The notes: a model not told the origin generated them from the letters alone. DNA of 33,384 nucleotides from Aromatoleum evansii (GCF_012910805.1 NZ_WTVK01000060.1:1-33384); one strand, 5' to 3'. Positions 18,043 through 26,553 are shown, counted from the stretch's first letter. Numbers and translations are program-made.

Positions 18043-18966
18043 TCACGTCGCGGGCGGGAAGAAGCGGTGGAGCTCCTCGGCGGGCGCGCCAAGGCGTGCG
18101 AGCAACTGTTCCGGGCCCATATGGACGAGCTTGCCGATTTCCGCGACGTCGTCGGGCAGGGCGTCGTTGTCCCAGCCTGTCTGCAGGTGCCGCGCAAGGT
18201 CGGCCGCAAGCTGCACGTTGCGCACGCGCGGATTGTCTGCCTGGTCCGCGTCCATGAGGGTGATGAGCAGCTCGGGCAGGTTCCACGCACGCACCAGGGC
18301 TTCCTGAATCTCCTGCGCCGTGGCGCCGAATACGCTTCGTTGCGCCTCGCTTCGCCGCAGCCAGCGGTTTGCTCGCTGCATTTCGAACACCCGCAGGGTC
18401 ATCGCGGGTGCGAAGGTCCAGCACATGATCTCGACGGCGTCCGTCAGCAGCGCCGCCACCGTGATCTCGTCGACGTCGAGGTCGTGACGAAGAATGGCCC
18501 AGTCGCGGGCGAAATGCGCGGCACGGCGCGCGCGACCTATGGTCTTCAGCACGCCGACCAGTGCCTGTGGACGCGCGGCCAGGCGTTCTTCCACCGTGGG
18601 CATGCCCGAGAAGGTGTCGAAGAAGGGCGTAAGCCCCATCATCATGATCGCCCGCTCGACGGTGGTGATGTCGTGATTCTGCCGGGCGCCGCGTCGCGCC
18701 TGCAGCGTCGTCAGCAGCTTCATCGTCATCAGCGGGTCTGCAAGCACGGCGGCGGCGACATGCCTGGCGCCGGTTGCGTCGCTCGCCGCGAGGCTCTCGA
18801 ATTCCCTTGCAGTCCGGCGTAGCACGGGCACATCCTGTGCCGATACGAATTCGACATAGGCGCCGACCGATGCGAGCGGGGTATCGATGAAGTCCATGAG
18901 CGTCGGAACCAGGCTGATGTCGGAATTATCGGCAGCGGATCGGGCGAAATGAAGGGCGGATGCCAT
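18043..18966 (-). CDS. HDOD-domain signalling protein
   Basis: A 307-residue protein whose central part (about residues 55-260) fits the HDOD fold, a non-catalytic relative of HD phosphohydrolases: LAASDATGARHVAAAVLADPLMTMKLL, then TTVERAIMMMGLTPF, and the helix WNLPELLITLMDADQADNPRVRNV. No metal-binding HD pair is visible. HDOD proteins act in c-di-GMP or stress signalling as adaptors. It is divergent from the acrylyl-CoA reductase gene across 90 nt and upstream of lemA (88 nt) on the same strand. The target is unknown. Confidence 0.82.
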   Translation of the reverse strand: MASALHFARSAADNSDISLVPTLMDFIDTPLASVGAYVEFVSAQDVPVLRRTAREFESLAASDATGARHVAAAVLADPLMTMKLLTTLQARRGARQNHDITTVERAIMMMGLTPFFDTFSGMPTVEERLAARPQALVGVLKTIGRARRAAHFARDWAILRHDLDVDEITVAALLTDAVEIMCWTFAPAMTLRVFEMQRANRWLRRSEAQRSVFGATAQEIQEALVRAWNLPELLITLMDADQADNPRVRNVQLAADLARHLQTGWDNDALPDDVAEIGKLVHMGPEQLLARLGAPAEELHRFFPPAT

Positions 18967-18994
18967 TTGCCGGGGGCGCGTGCGGCGATTTGGC

Positions 18995-19000
18995 TATAAT
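18995..19000 (+). promoter_or_regulatory. Possible -10 element (TATAAT)
   Basis: A perfect TATAAT (preceded by TTGGC) lies 57 nt before the GTG start of the reductase gene, in the divergent HDOD/reductase interval. No convincing -35 box is found at 17 nt, so promoter assignment rests on the -10 match alone. Confidence 0.45.
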
Positions 19001-19056
19001 CGGCGCAAAAAGCGCGGCACGGTGTCGCGTCCCGGCGAGAGAGGAGTAGAGCGCAA

Positions 19057-20055
19057 GTGAATACACCCTTCAAGGCTTTTCTGATCGATCAGGACGAGAA
19101 CAAGAAGATCGTCAGCCGGATGACGACGCTCGACGCGACGAATCTGGACGCCGGCGAGGTCCTGATCCGCGTCCATTACTCCAGCATCAACTACAAGGAC
19201 GCGCTCGCCGCGACCGGTGCGGGCAAGATCATCCGCCGCTTTCCGTGCGTGGGCGGTATCGACATGAGCGGTGAGGTCGTCGACAGCGCCGATGCGCGCT
19301 TCAAGCCCGGCGACAAGGTCATCGCCACCAGTTTCGACATCGGCGTGGCGCATCACGGCGGTTACGCCGAATACGCCCGCGTGCCGGCAGGCTGGGTCGT
19401 ACCCCTGCCCGAGGGGCTGGATCTGTTCGAGTCGATGGCGCTGGGTACGGCCGGATTCACGGCGGCGCTCGGCGTCGTGCGCATGGAGGACAATGGTCTC
19501 GCCCCCGCAAATGGCCCCGTCATCGTGACGGGGGCCACCGGCGGCGTCGGTGGCCTGGCGATCGACATGCTGGCGCGGCTGGGCTATCACGTTGTCGCGC
19601 TCACCGGGAAGGAAGCCGAGAGCGACTACCTCAAGATGCTCGGTGCCGCGGAGATCAAGCTGCGCAGCTCGATCGACCTCGACAAGGTGCGTCCGCTGGA
19701 GGCCGCCCAGTGGGCCGGCGCTGTCGACAACGTGGGCGGCCAGATCCTGCACTGGGTGCTGGCGACGATGAAGCAGGCCGGCACCGTCGCAAGCATCGGC
19801 AATGCGGCGAGCTTCAACCTGAACACGACGGTATTCCCCTTCATCCTGCGCGGCGTGAGCCTGCTCGGCATCGACTCCGGCTACATGGGCTTCCCGACCC
19901 GTAAACGCGTGTGGGACCGCCTCGCCACCGATCTCAAACCTCACCATCTTGCGGCCGTGACGCGCACCATCACGCTGGATGAACTGCCGGACGCTTTCGA
20001 TGCCTACATCAAGGGCGCGATCAAGGGGCGTACGGTCGTGCAGATCGGCGCCTGA
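19057..20055 (+). CDS. acuI: Acrylyl-CoA reductase / YhdH-type quinone oxidoreductase
   Basis: A 332-residue zinc-free medium-chain dehydrogenase of the YhdH/AcuI family, which reduces acrylyl-CoA to propionyl-CoA with NADPH. Family features: FKAFLIDQDENK at the N-terminus, VHYSSINYKDALAATG, GIDMSGEVVDS, the nucleotide-binding VTGATGGVGG at about 157-166 and AGAVDNVGG. The GTG start at 19057 has GAGAGGAG upstream. The propionyl-CoA synthetase gene lies 1.3 kb downstream on the same strand, separated only by a signalling gene, which supports a role in C3 (acrylate/propionate) metabolism. The alternative is a general quinone or enone reductase; the family is hard to separate by eye. Confidence 0.85.
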   Translation: MNTPFKAFLIDQDENKKIVSRMTTLDATNLDAGEVLIRVHYSSINYKDALAATGAGKIIRRFPCVGGIDMSGEVVDSADARFKPGDKVIATSFDIGVAHHGGYAEYARVPAGWVVPLPEGLDLFESMALGTAGFTAALGVVRMEDNGLAPANGPVIVTGATGGVGGLAIDMLARLGYHVVALTGKEAESDYLKMLGAAEIKLRSSIDLDKVRPLEAAQWAGAVDNVGGQILHWVLATMKQAGTVASIGNAASFNLNTTVFPFILRGVSLLGIDSGYMGFPTRKRVWDRLATDLKPHHLAAVTRTITLDELPDAFDAYIKGAIKGRTVVQIGA

Positions 20056-20078
20056 AGCGGCAAGGGGAGAGTCCGGCC

Positions 20079-21260
20079 ATGAGCGAACAGGAAAATCAGC
20101 CGCTGCCCAAGGTGCTGATCGTCGACGACTCGCGCATGGTGCGGGCCTCCATCGTCAAGCTCATCCGCGGGCGCTTCGAGTTCCGCGAGGAGGGCGATGG
20201 CGAAGCCGGCTGGCAGGCATTGCTCGTCGATCCGTCGATCCAGCTCGTCCTCAGCGACATCGGGATGCCCCAGCTCGACGGCTACGGGCTGCTCCAGCGT
20301 ATCCGGTCTTCGAAGCTGTCACGCATTCAGGAGCTTCCGGTGATCGTCATTTCCGGCGAGGAAGACGATGCCGTGCGCGAGCGTGCCCGCCAGCTTGGCG
20401 CCAACGATTTCATCACCAAGGGTATCGGTGCGACCGAGTTGCTCGCGCGCCTCGACTCGCTGACGCGGCTCGCGCAGACAAGGCGCGAGCTGGAGGAAAG
20501 TCGGGCAGCCCTGGCCAAGCAGAGCCCGGTTGACCCGGTGTCGGGACTCGTCACCGAGTCCTACATGACGTGGCGTGGCGAGCAGGAGCTCGCGCTGGCG
20601 CGCCGGCATCAGGCCGATCTGAGCGCGATGCTCGTCGAGATCGATCGCTACGACCAGGTGATCACGACCTACGGCGCCCACGTCGCGCAGCTCGTCGGAC
20701 GCAAGCTGTCGGGCATTCTCGCGACTCGGGTGCGCAAGGAGGACACCGTCACCCAGATCGCGCCCTCGCAGTTCGTCGTGCTGTCGCCCAGCACCGATCT
20801 GGCGGGTATCTGCGCCTTCGCCCTGCGCATGCAGCAGGCGGTGGAAAAGCTGGTGATGACCTATCGCGAGGATCGCATCCGGATCAGCGTGACGATTGGC
20901 GTGGCAAGCGCGTCGGTCGACGAGGCGCAAAGCGTCAGCGAGCTGATCGGCGTGGCGGTGAAGCGGGCCCAGGCGGGACGGCAGGCCGGCGGCAACCGTG
21001 TGGTGGGGGATCAGGGCGAGGTCACCCAGGAAGTCGTCGATCGACTGCTCAAGCAGGTCGTGAGCATCGACCAGCTGCTCGGCCAGATCCGCGCGGGAGA
21101 GGGGACTGTGCTCGATGCGCAACTGCCGGCCGCGGTCGCGGCGCTGATGCCGCTCCTGCAGCTCATCGAGGCGCGTCTCGGCTGCGGGATTCCGCTGGAC
21201 CGCCTTAGTAACTACAATTCCGGCTCCGGGGGCGGAGCGTCAGGCACGCAGAAGGCTTGA
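20079..21260 (+). CDS. Receiver domain protein with degenerate GGDEF domain
   Basis: A 393-residue response regulator. Receiver domain at 10-125 with D16, D17, phosphoacceptor Asp60 (LVLSDIGMPQLDGYGLL), Ser92 and Lys114. After a helical linker comes a diguanylate-cyclase-like domain (about 150-320) in which the active-site GG(D/E)EF is replaced by APSQF (228-232), so cyclase activity is not expected. The tail (325-393) is helical and unassigned. It starts 23 nt after the acrylyl-CoA reductase with GGGGAGA upstream, so the two may be co-transcribed. No partner kinase is adjacent. Likely a phosphorylation-dependent adaptor; output unknown. Confidence 0.88.
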   Translation: MSEQENQPLPKVLIVDDSRMVRASIVKLIRGRFEFREEGDGEAGWQALLVDPSIQLVLSDIGMPQLDGYGLLQRIRSSKLSRIQELPVIVISGEEDDAVRERARQLGANDFITKGIGATELLARLDSLTRLAQTRRELEESRAALAKQSPVDPVSGLVTESYMTWRGEQELALARRHQADLSAMLVEIDRYDQVITTYGAHVAQLVGRKLSGILATRVRKEDTVTQIAPSQFVVLSPSTDLAGICAFALRMQQAVEKLVMTYREDRIRISVTIGVASASVDEAQSVSELIGVAVKRAQAGRQAGGNRVVGDQGEVTQEVVDRLLKQVVSIDQLLGQIRAGEGTVLDAQLPAAVAALMPLLQLIEARLGCGIPLDRLSNYNSGSGGGASGTQKA

Positions 21261-21303
21261 GCCGCGGCCCCGGGAACAATAACAACAAAGCTGTGAAAGG
21301 TGG

Positions 21304-21338
21304 CGCCGCCGTCCTTCGGAGGAAGGGGGGCGGCGGCG
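21304..21338 (+). terminator. GC-rich stem-loop after the receiver gene
   Basis: GCCGCC (21305-21310) pairs with GGCGGC (21329-21334), and CCTTC (21313-21317) pairs with GAAGG (21322-21326) across a GGAG loop, with an asymmetric internal bulge. No T-run follows, so it may be a weak terminator or a structured leader of prpE. Confidence 0.4.
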
Positions 21339-21393
21339 TCGGACGCATATCAAAAGCAAGAAGTGCAGGGATCATAGTAGGGAGAGGAAGCTT

Positions 21394-23286
21394 ATGACCG
21401 CGTACAACGAGTTTCACCGCCGTTCCATCGAGAAGCGCGACGAGTTCTGGGCCGAACAGGCCGGGCTCATCGACTGGAACAAGCCCGCAGAGCAGATCTG
21501 CGACTTTTCCAAACCGCCGTTCGTGAAGTGGTTCAAGGGGGGTGAAACCAACCTTTGCTTCAACGCCGTAGACCGCCACGCCGCGAAGCGTCCGAACGAC
21601 CGCGCGCTGGTCTACGTTTCGACCGAAACGGACGAAGAGAAGGTCTATTCGTTCGCCGAACTGCAGCGCGAAGTCGAGCGCATGGCGGCGATCTACCAGG
21701 ACCTCGGCGTCAAGAAGGGCGATCGTGTCCTGATCTACATGCCGATGATCGCCGAGGCCGCATTCGCCATGCTCGCCTGCGCGCGCATCGGCGCCATCCA
21801 CTCGGTGGTGTTCGGCGGCTTCGCCGCAGGGTCGCTGGCAACGCGCATCGACGATGCGAAGCCGGTGCTGATGGTGAGCTCCGATGCCGGCATGCGCAAT
21901 GGCAAGCCGGTGCCGTACAAGCACCTTGTCGACGAGGCCTGCAAGCTGGCCGAGTTCTCGCCGCAGAAGGTCCTGATCGTTGATCGCGGCCTCGACAAGG
22001 GCTTCCCGAAGGTCGCCGGCCGCGATGTCGATTACGGTGAGCTGCGCGCCAAGCACATGGACGCCAAGGTGCCGGTAACCTGGCTGGAATCGTCCGAGCC
22101 GAGCTACATCCTCTACACGTCAGGCACGACCGGCAAGCCGAAGGGCGTGCAGCGCGATACCGGCGGCTATGCCGTGGCGCTCGCCGCGTCAATGAAGCAC
22201 ATCTTCACCGGCGATGCGGGCGAGACGATGTTCTCGACCTCCGACATCGGCTGGGTCGTCGGTCACAGCTACATCATCTACGGCCCGCTGCTCGCCGGCA
22301 TGGCCACGATCATGTACGAAGGCACTCCGCTGCGCCCCGATGCGGGCATCTGGTGGCAGATCGTCGAGAAGTACAAGGTCACGGTGATGTTCTCCGCGCC
22401 GACCGCCGTGCGCGTGCTGAAGAAGCAGGATCCGGCCTTCCTCAAGAAATACGACCTGTCCTCGCTGAAGCACCTGTTCCTGGCCGGCGAGCCGCTCGAC
22501 GAGACCAGCCACAAGTGGATCATGGACGAGCTGGGTATCCCGGTCATCGACAACTACTGGCAGACCGAGACCGGCTGGCCGATGCTCGCGATCTGCCGCG
22601 GCGTCGAGCAGAGCCCGATCAAGCTCGGTTCGCCCGCCTTCCCTGTGTACGGCTACGACCTGCGCATCTTCCGTGAGGATGGCAGCGAGTGCGGTGCCAA
22701 CGAGAAGGGCATCGTGGGCATCGTCCCGCCGCTGCCGCCGGGTTGCCTGTCCACCGTGTGGGGGCAGGACGACCGTTTCGTCTCGACCTACTTCAGCACC
22801 TTCAGCCATCCGGTGATCTACTCCTCGTCCGATTGGGGCATCAAGGACGAGAACGGCTACCACACCATCCTCGGTCGCATGGACGACGTGATCAACGTCG
22901 CGGGCCATCGACTCGGCACCCGCGAAATTGAGGAAGCGATCCAGGCGCACACCGCGATCGCCGAAGTCGCGGTCGTCGGCGTGGCCGACCAGCTCAAGGG
23001 CCAGATGCCGATGGCCTTCGCGGTGGTGAAGGACGCCTCGCGCGTGGATAGCGCCGATAAGCGTGCGGAACTCGAGAAGGAAGTCATGAAGACCGTCGAC
23101 AACCTTCTCGGCGCGATTGCGCGTCCGGCGCGCGTCCACTTCATCACGGGCCTGCCGAAGACGCGTTCCGGCAAGATGCTGCGCCGTTCGATCCAGGCGC
23201 TAGCCGAAGGCCGCGATGCGGGGGACCTGACCACGATCGACGATCCGAGCACGCTGGATCAGATCAAGGCCGCGCTGGCGGGTTGA
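21394..23286 (+). CDS. prpE: Propionyl-CoA synthetase (propionate-CoA ligase)
   Basis: A 630-residue acyl-adenylate-forming enzyme that makes propionyl-CoA from propionate, ATP and CoA. The N-terminal ACS-type region starts YNEFHRRSIEKRDEFWAEQ; the ATP-binding P-loop TSGTTGKPKG is at 242-251; DNYWQTETGWPM is the adenylate-forming core motif; SSDWGIKDENGYHTILGRMDDVINVAGHR is the hinge region (quoted in parts: DWGIKDENGYHTILGR, then MDDVINVAGHR); the catalytic, acetylatable Lys594 is in PKTRSGKMLRR. The length and the WNKP...WFKGG start fit PrpE rather than acetyl-CoA synthetase. ATG 21394 has GGGAGAGG upstream. A terminator follows 24 nt after the stop. It pairs functionally with the acrylyl-CoA reductase-like gene upstream. 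Confidence 0.92.
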   Translation: MTAYNEFHRRSIEKRDEFWAEQAGLIDWNKPAEQICDFSKPPFVKWFKGGETNLCFNAVDRHAAKRPNDRALVYVSTETDEEKVYSFAELQREVERMAAIYQDLGVKKGDRVLIYMPMIAEAAFAMLACARIGAIHSVVFGGFAAGSLATRIDDAKPVLMVSSDAGMRNGKPVPYKHLVDEACKLAEFSPQKVLIVDRGLDKGFPKVAGRDVDYGELRAKHMDAKVPVTWLESSEPSYILYTSGTTGKPKGVQRDTGGYAVALAASMKHIFTGDAGETMFSTSDIGWVVGHSYIIYGPLLAGMATIMYEGTPLRPDAGIWWQIVEKYKVTVMFSAPTAVRVLKKQDPAFLKKYDLSSLKHLFLAGEPLDETSHKWIMDELGIPVIDNYWQTETGWPMLAICRGVEQSPIKLGSPAFPVYGYDLRIFREDGSECGANEKGIVGIVPPLPPGCLSTVWGQDDRFVSTYFSTFSHPVIYSSSDWGIKDENGYHTILGRMDDVINVAGHRLGTREIEEAIQAHTAIAEVAVVGVADQLKGQMPMAFAVVKDASRVDSADKRAELEKEVMKTVDNLLGAIARPARVHFITGLPKTRSGKMLRRSIQALAEGRDAGDLTTIDDPSTLDQIKAALAG

Positions 23287-23310
23287 GTCGTTCTTTCGGG
23301 ATCCAAACGA

Positions 23311-23337
23311 GCCGCGCCGAGAGGCGCGGCTTTTTTT
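23311..23337 (+). terminator. Intrinsic terminator of prpE
   Basis: A perfect 8-bp stem GCCGCGCC/GGCGCGGC with a GAGA loop, followed by seven T. Confidence 0.93.
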
Positions 23338-23396
23338 CTGCCCATGGCTGGGGCCATCCGTCGTGGCGGGCACCTCAAATGCACGAGGAGAGCAGG

Positions 23397-24164
23397 TTAG
23401 ACGGTGCGTCCCGTGTGTGACACCTGCTCGTAGGCTGCCTCAATCTCTTCACGAATCGTCCGCCACATCGGTTTCAGCAGGAAACGCATGCCCTTGATGA
23501 TGCCTTGAACGTCCATCATCGACGGGATACGGGTGCCCCGATGTTCGACAGGTCCGCCTATCTGGCGCACATCCACCCCCAGCTTCGCAAAATGCGAAGC
23601 CAGGCGTGGTTCGGTCAGGATGAATAGTGTTTCGATCCCGGCACGTTCGGCAAGGGCGATGGCCCCCAGATAAAGACCGATCGGAATGTACGGGAAGCGG
23701 GGATGGACGGTCGTGCCGAAGTCCTCGTCATGGATAGGGGCGTCGGCCAGCGACTCGCCACGCCGGCGTCTGTAGGTTGAGCGCACGGCCAGTCGGGAAA
23801 CTTCGGCAATCCGGTCGCGGGGCAGATGGGACGGATCGACGATCGAACGGTCAAGGGTCGCAGCGCAGGTCCGCTCGAAGGGGAGGGGGTAGTCCGGTTC
23901 CTCGGTCCTAGTCAGGACCACCCGAGTGCATCCGACCGGTCTGGTCGGCTCCGAACTCGTGCGCAACAGGCAATGCATGCTGTGCGCGTCGTATTCGTCC
24001 ATTTCACGCCGATCCGGGCGCACAGGTTCGAAACCGAGTTCCTCGCAATATACCTCATGCCGAATGCGGTATACGGAGTCGCGCAGCGCGTCGTCGGTCG
24101 CCGGATGGATCTCGAAGTACTTCCTGAATCCGTGGCCGAGATTGAATCGGTCAAACAGGAGCAA
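23397..24164 (-). CDS. PEP-CTERM/exosortase-associated acyltransferase (N-acyl amino acid synthase-like)
   Basis: A 255-residue protein of the LuxI-like acyltransferase superfamily (TIGR03694 type). LuxI-like positions are visible: Arg35 in RHEVYCEELGFEP, Asp59 in DEYDAHSMHCLLR, Arg81 in GCTRVV, and the E-S-R core at 121-124 (AEVSRLAV). Relatives include long-chain N-acyl amino acid synthases known to be linked to PEP-CTERM/exosortase loci, so the product may be an N-acyl amino acid made from acyl-ACP. The start is TTG 24164 with a perfect AAGGAG 6 nt upstream; no ATG is available before an in-frame stop. It is divergent from the E1-like/nitroreductase operon, with a palindrome between them. 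The acceptor amino acid is unknown. Confidence 0.85.
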   Translation of the reverse strand: MLLFDRFNLGHGFRKYFEIHPATDDALRDSVYRIRHEVYCEELGFEPVRPDRREMDEYDAHSMHCLLRTSSEPTRPVGCTRVVLTRTEEPDYPLPFERTCAATLDRSIVDPSHLPRDRIAEVSRLAVRSTYRRRRGESLADAPIHDEDFGTTVHPRFPYIPIGLYLGAIALAERAGIETLFILTEPRLASHFAKLGVDVRQIGGPVEHRGTRIPSMMDVQGIIKGMRFLLKPMWRTIREEIEAAYEQVSHTGRTV

Positions 24165-24291
24165 CGCGGTCTCCTTGTCGGGGAGGGGGACGTGACCGGA
24201 TGGCCGGGCGAGGCCAGGATACGGGTACTGAACGTCTCCTGCAGCGCCCGGGAGCAGTGACTTTAATTAAGTAATCATAGTCCAGTTTCGG

Positions 24292-24308
24292 TGCACACGG
24301 GGTGTGCA
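24292..24308. promoter_or_regulatory. 17-bp palindrome, candidate operator
   Basis: TGCACAC-GGG-GTGTGCA, a perfect 7-bp inverted repeat with a 3-bp spacer, in the 235-nt divergent interval between the acyltransferase and the E1-like gene. Its size and position are those of a dimeric repressor or activator site. No regulator gene is adjacent. Confidence 0.5.
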
Positions 24309-24399
24309 AAAATCCGCGAGAGACTTTGAAGATGCGCCTTTTCGCGGTTTCTCTCACCGTGCGAATTCACTATGATGAACGACGAGCAGGGAGAGGGGC

Positions 24400-25290
24400 A
24401 TGGTAGAAAAATTATTCGATTACGATGCTGCGTTCGCGCGCAACATCGGCTGGGTGACCACTGGCGAGCAGTCCGCATTGCGTGGCAAGCGCATCGCGAT
24501 TGCCGGAATGGGCGGGGTCGGCGGTGTTCATCTGCTGACCTTGGCCCGGCTCGGTGTCGGCGCGTTCAACATCGCCGACTTCGACACCTTTGACCTTGTA
24601 AACTTCAATCGCCAGGCCGGCGCGATGATGTCATCGGTCGGGCGGCCAAAGGTTGACGTGCTGGCGGAGATGGCGCTCGACATCAACCCCGAACTCGATG
24701 TGCGCCGTTTTCCAGCAGGCTTGTCGGATGCCAATCTCGACGAGTTCCTCAAGGATGTCGATCTGTATGTCGACGGGCTGGACTTCTTCTCCTTCGGCAT
24801 TCGGCGCGCCACGTTCGCGGCATGTCACCGCCTGGGAATCCCCGCGGTGACAGCTGCGCCGCTCGGGATGGGAACCGCGGTGCTCGTGTTCCTGCCGGGG
24901 CAGATGAGTTTCGAGGAGTATTTCTGCCTCGACGGATGCGACGAGGAGGAGATGTCGATCCGATTCCTGCTGGGGCTGTCGCCTGGGATGCTCCAGCGCT
25001 CATATCTCGCAGATCCATCGCGGGTGAATCTCGCCGAGCGGCGCGGCCCATCTACCATCATCGCGTGCCAATTGTGCGCCGGCGCCACTGCTGCGGAGTC
25101 GCTGAAGATCCTCCTCGGACGGGGCAAGGTCCTTGCCGCGCCTTGGGGCTACCAGTTCGACTCCTACAGGAACCGCATGGTCCGCACCTGGCGTCCCGGA
25201 GGCAATCGGAATCCGCTGCAGCGACTGGGGCTGTGGATCGCTAGGAAGCAGTTGCGCCGCATGCGCGAGCAGGGGGTGAACGGTGGCTGA
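24400..25290 (+). CDS. E1/ThiF/MoeB-like adenylyltransferase
   Basis: A 296-residue stand-alone E1-like enzyme. The nucleotide-binding loop GMGGVGG is at 36-42, ATP-ribose acid Asp60, the NFNRQ motif with Arg71, Lys84 (GRPK), and the Mg-binding region VDGLDF at 125-129. Cys176 and Cys180 (CLDGC) and Cys223/Cys226 (CQLC) could form a zinc site, but the spacing differs from the MoeB Cys-X2-Cys pairs. Such enzymes adenylate a C-terminal carboxylate of a small protein or peptide. No ubiquitin-like partner (ThiS/MoaD) is encoded next to it, so the substrate is open. The ATG at 24400 follows GGGAGAGGGG. It overlaps the nitroreductase-like gene by 8 nt. Confidence 0.85.
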   Translation: MVEKLFDYDAAFARNIGWVTTGEQSALRGKRIAIAGMGGVGGVHLLTLARLGVGAFNIADFDTFDLVNFNRQAGAMMSSVGRPKVDVLAEMALDINPELDVRRFPAGLSDANLDEFLKDVDLYVDGLDFFSFGIRRATFAACHRLGIPAVTAAPLGMGTAVLVFLPGQMSFEEYFCLDGCDEEEMSIRFLLGLSPGMLQRSYLADPSRVNLAERRGPSTIIACQLCAGATAAESLKILLGRGKVLAAPWGYQFDSYRNRMVRTWRPGGNRNPLQRLGLWIARKQLRRMREQGVNGG

Positions 25291-26362
25291 GCGAGAAACC
25301 CTACTGAGTATTCTCGACCTCGCCCGTTGGGCTCCGAGCGGGGACAACACCCAGCCTTGGCGCTTCGAGATCGTTTCGGACGATCACATCGCAATCCACG
25401 GTTTCGATACGCGCGACTGGTGCCTGTACGACTTTGATGGCCGTCCAAGTCACATGGCGCACGGGGCTCTGCTGGAGACGCTACGGATCGCCGCGACGGT
25501 ATTCGGCCTGGATGCACGATGGACGATCCGTCCTGGGTGCCCCGACACGGCGCCCATCTACGACGTCAGGCTACGGGAGGAGCCCGGGCTCGTGCCTGAC
25601 CCGCTGTTGCCGCAGATCAAGACGCGGGTCGTCCAGCGCCGGCCGATGAGCACTACGCCGCTCACGGACGCGCAGCGCGCGCGCCTGACTGCGGCTCCCG
25701 GTCCAGACTTTCAGGTGCAGTTTTTTGAATCGGCCGCCGAGCGCTTGGCGGTGGCAAAGCTCCTGTGGGGCAACGCGCATGTCCGCCTGACCTGCCCGGA
25801 AGCCTATGCCGTGCACAAGGAAATCATCGAGTGGGGGGCGCGCTTCAGCAAGGATCGTATTCCCGAGCAGGCCGTTGGTGTCGATCCGGTGACCGCGCGG
25901 CTGATGCGGTGGGTGATGCAGAGCTGGGGGCGGGTGGAGTTTTTCAACCGTTACCTGTTCGGCACGATCGCGCCACGCATCCAATTGGATTTTCTTCCTG
26001 CATTGGCGTGTGCTGCGCATGTGCTGTTGCGTCCGCTGAAGTCACCAAGACTCCTGGACGATCACGTCGCGGCGGGCGTTGCGTTGCAGCGGCTGTGGCT
26101 GACCGTTACGTCGCTTGGTCTTCACTTGCAGCCGGAAATGACTCCAGTCATTTTTCGCTGGTATGCGCGCAGCGGGCGGTCAGTTTCGAGACGGGCTGGA
26201 ATCAACGAGGCCGTGGTGCAACTCGCCGGGCAATTCGAGGAGATTGCCGAGGTCGACGACACCGTGCCCTTCGCGTTCTTTTGTCGCATCGGCGGAGGTG
26301 CTGCACCAACGGGGCGATCGCTACGCAAGGAACTCATCGACCTCATGGTTGGCGTGTCCTGA
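25283..26362 (+). CDS. Nitroreductase-family flavoprotein
   Basis: A 359-residue protein with the nitroreductase FMN-binding signature near the N-terminus (ARWAPSGDNTQPWRF, residues 14-28). The late motif LGLHLQPEMTP corresponds to the second FMN-contact region. It is much longer than single-domain nitroreductases (about 200 residues) and carries a central insert (about 150-265) with a hydrophobic stretch near FLPALACAAHVLL, resembling long Acg-like members. It starts at GTG 25283, overlapping the E1-like gene by 8 nt, so the two are coupled. E1-like plus flavin dehydrogenase pairs are known from azole-forming peptide pathways, but I see no precursor peptide. Substrate unknown. Confidence 0.78.
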   Translation: MAERETLLSILDLARWAPSGDNTQPWRFEIVSDDHIAIHGFDTRDWCLYDFDGRPSHMAHGALLETLRIAATVFGLDARWTIRPGCPDTAPIYDVRLREEPGLVPDPLLPQIKTRVVQRRPMSTTPLTDAQRARLTAAPGPDFQVQFFESAAERLAVAKLLWGNAHVRLTCPEAYAVHKEIIEWGARFSKDRIPEQAVGVDPVTARLMRWVMQSWGRVEFFNRYLFGTIAPRIQLDFLPALACAAHVLLRPLKSPRLLDDHVAAGVALQRLWLTVTSLGLHLQPEMTPVIFRWYARSGRSVSRRAGINEAVVQLAGQFEEIAEVDDTVPFAFFCRIGGGAAPTGRSLRKELIDLMVGVS

Positions 26363-26553
26363 AGGCCTCAACCAAGACATCGTCGCTGAGGCTGGCTGAG
26401 TTTTCCGTTTCGTGAAGAAATTCCGTGTACGCATCGGTGAGATCGACAAAACTGTATAAGGTTGGCCGATAGTTCGTCGAGTTTTTTTACACTTTCTGGG
26501 ATTGTTTGTTTATTTTGACGTCTAATTCGTTGTTTTAAAAATAAATTTTACAC
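26363..26553 (+). other. AT-rich intergenic region upstream of the PepA-like gene
   Basis: The interval from the nitroreductase stop to the -24 element becomes strongly AT-rich after about 26450, unlike the GC-rich genes before it. It holds the candidate activator site at 26476-26491. No coding sequence is visible. Confidence 0.6.
26476..26491 (+). promoter_or_regulatory. Candidate PrsR upstream site (copy 1)
   Basis: GTCGAGTTTTTTTACA starts 79 bp before the -24 GG of the PepA-like gene promoter. It matches 13 of 16 positions with the element in the same place before the second PepA-like gene (32566). Position and sharing suggest an enhancer for a sigma-54 activator such as PrsR; this is an inference. 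Confidence 0.4.
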
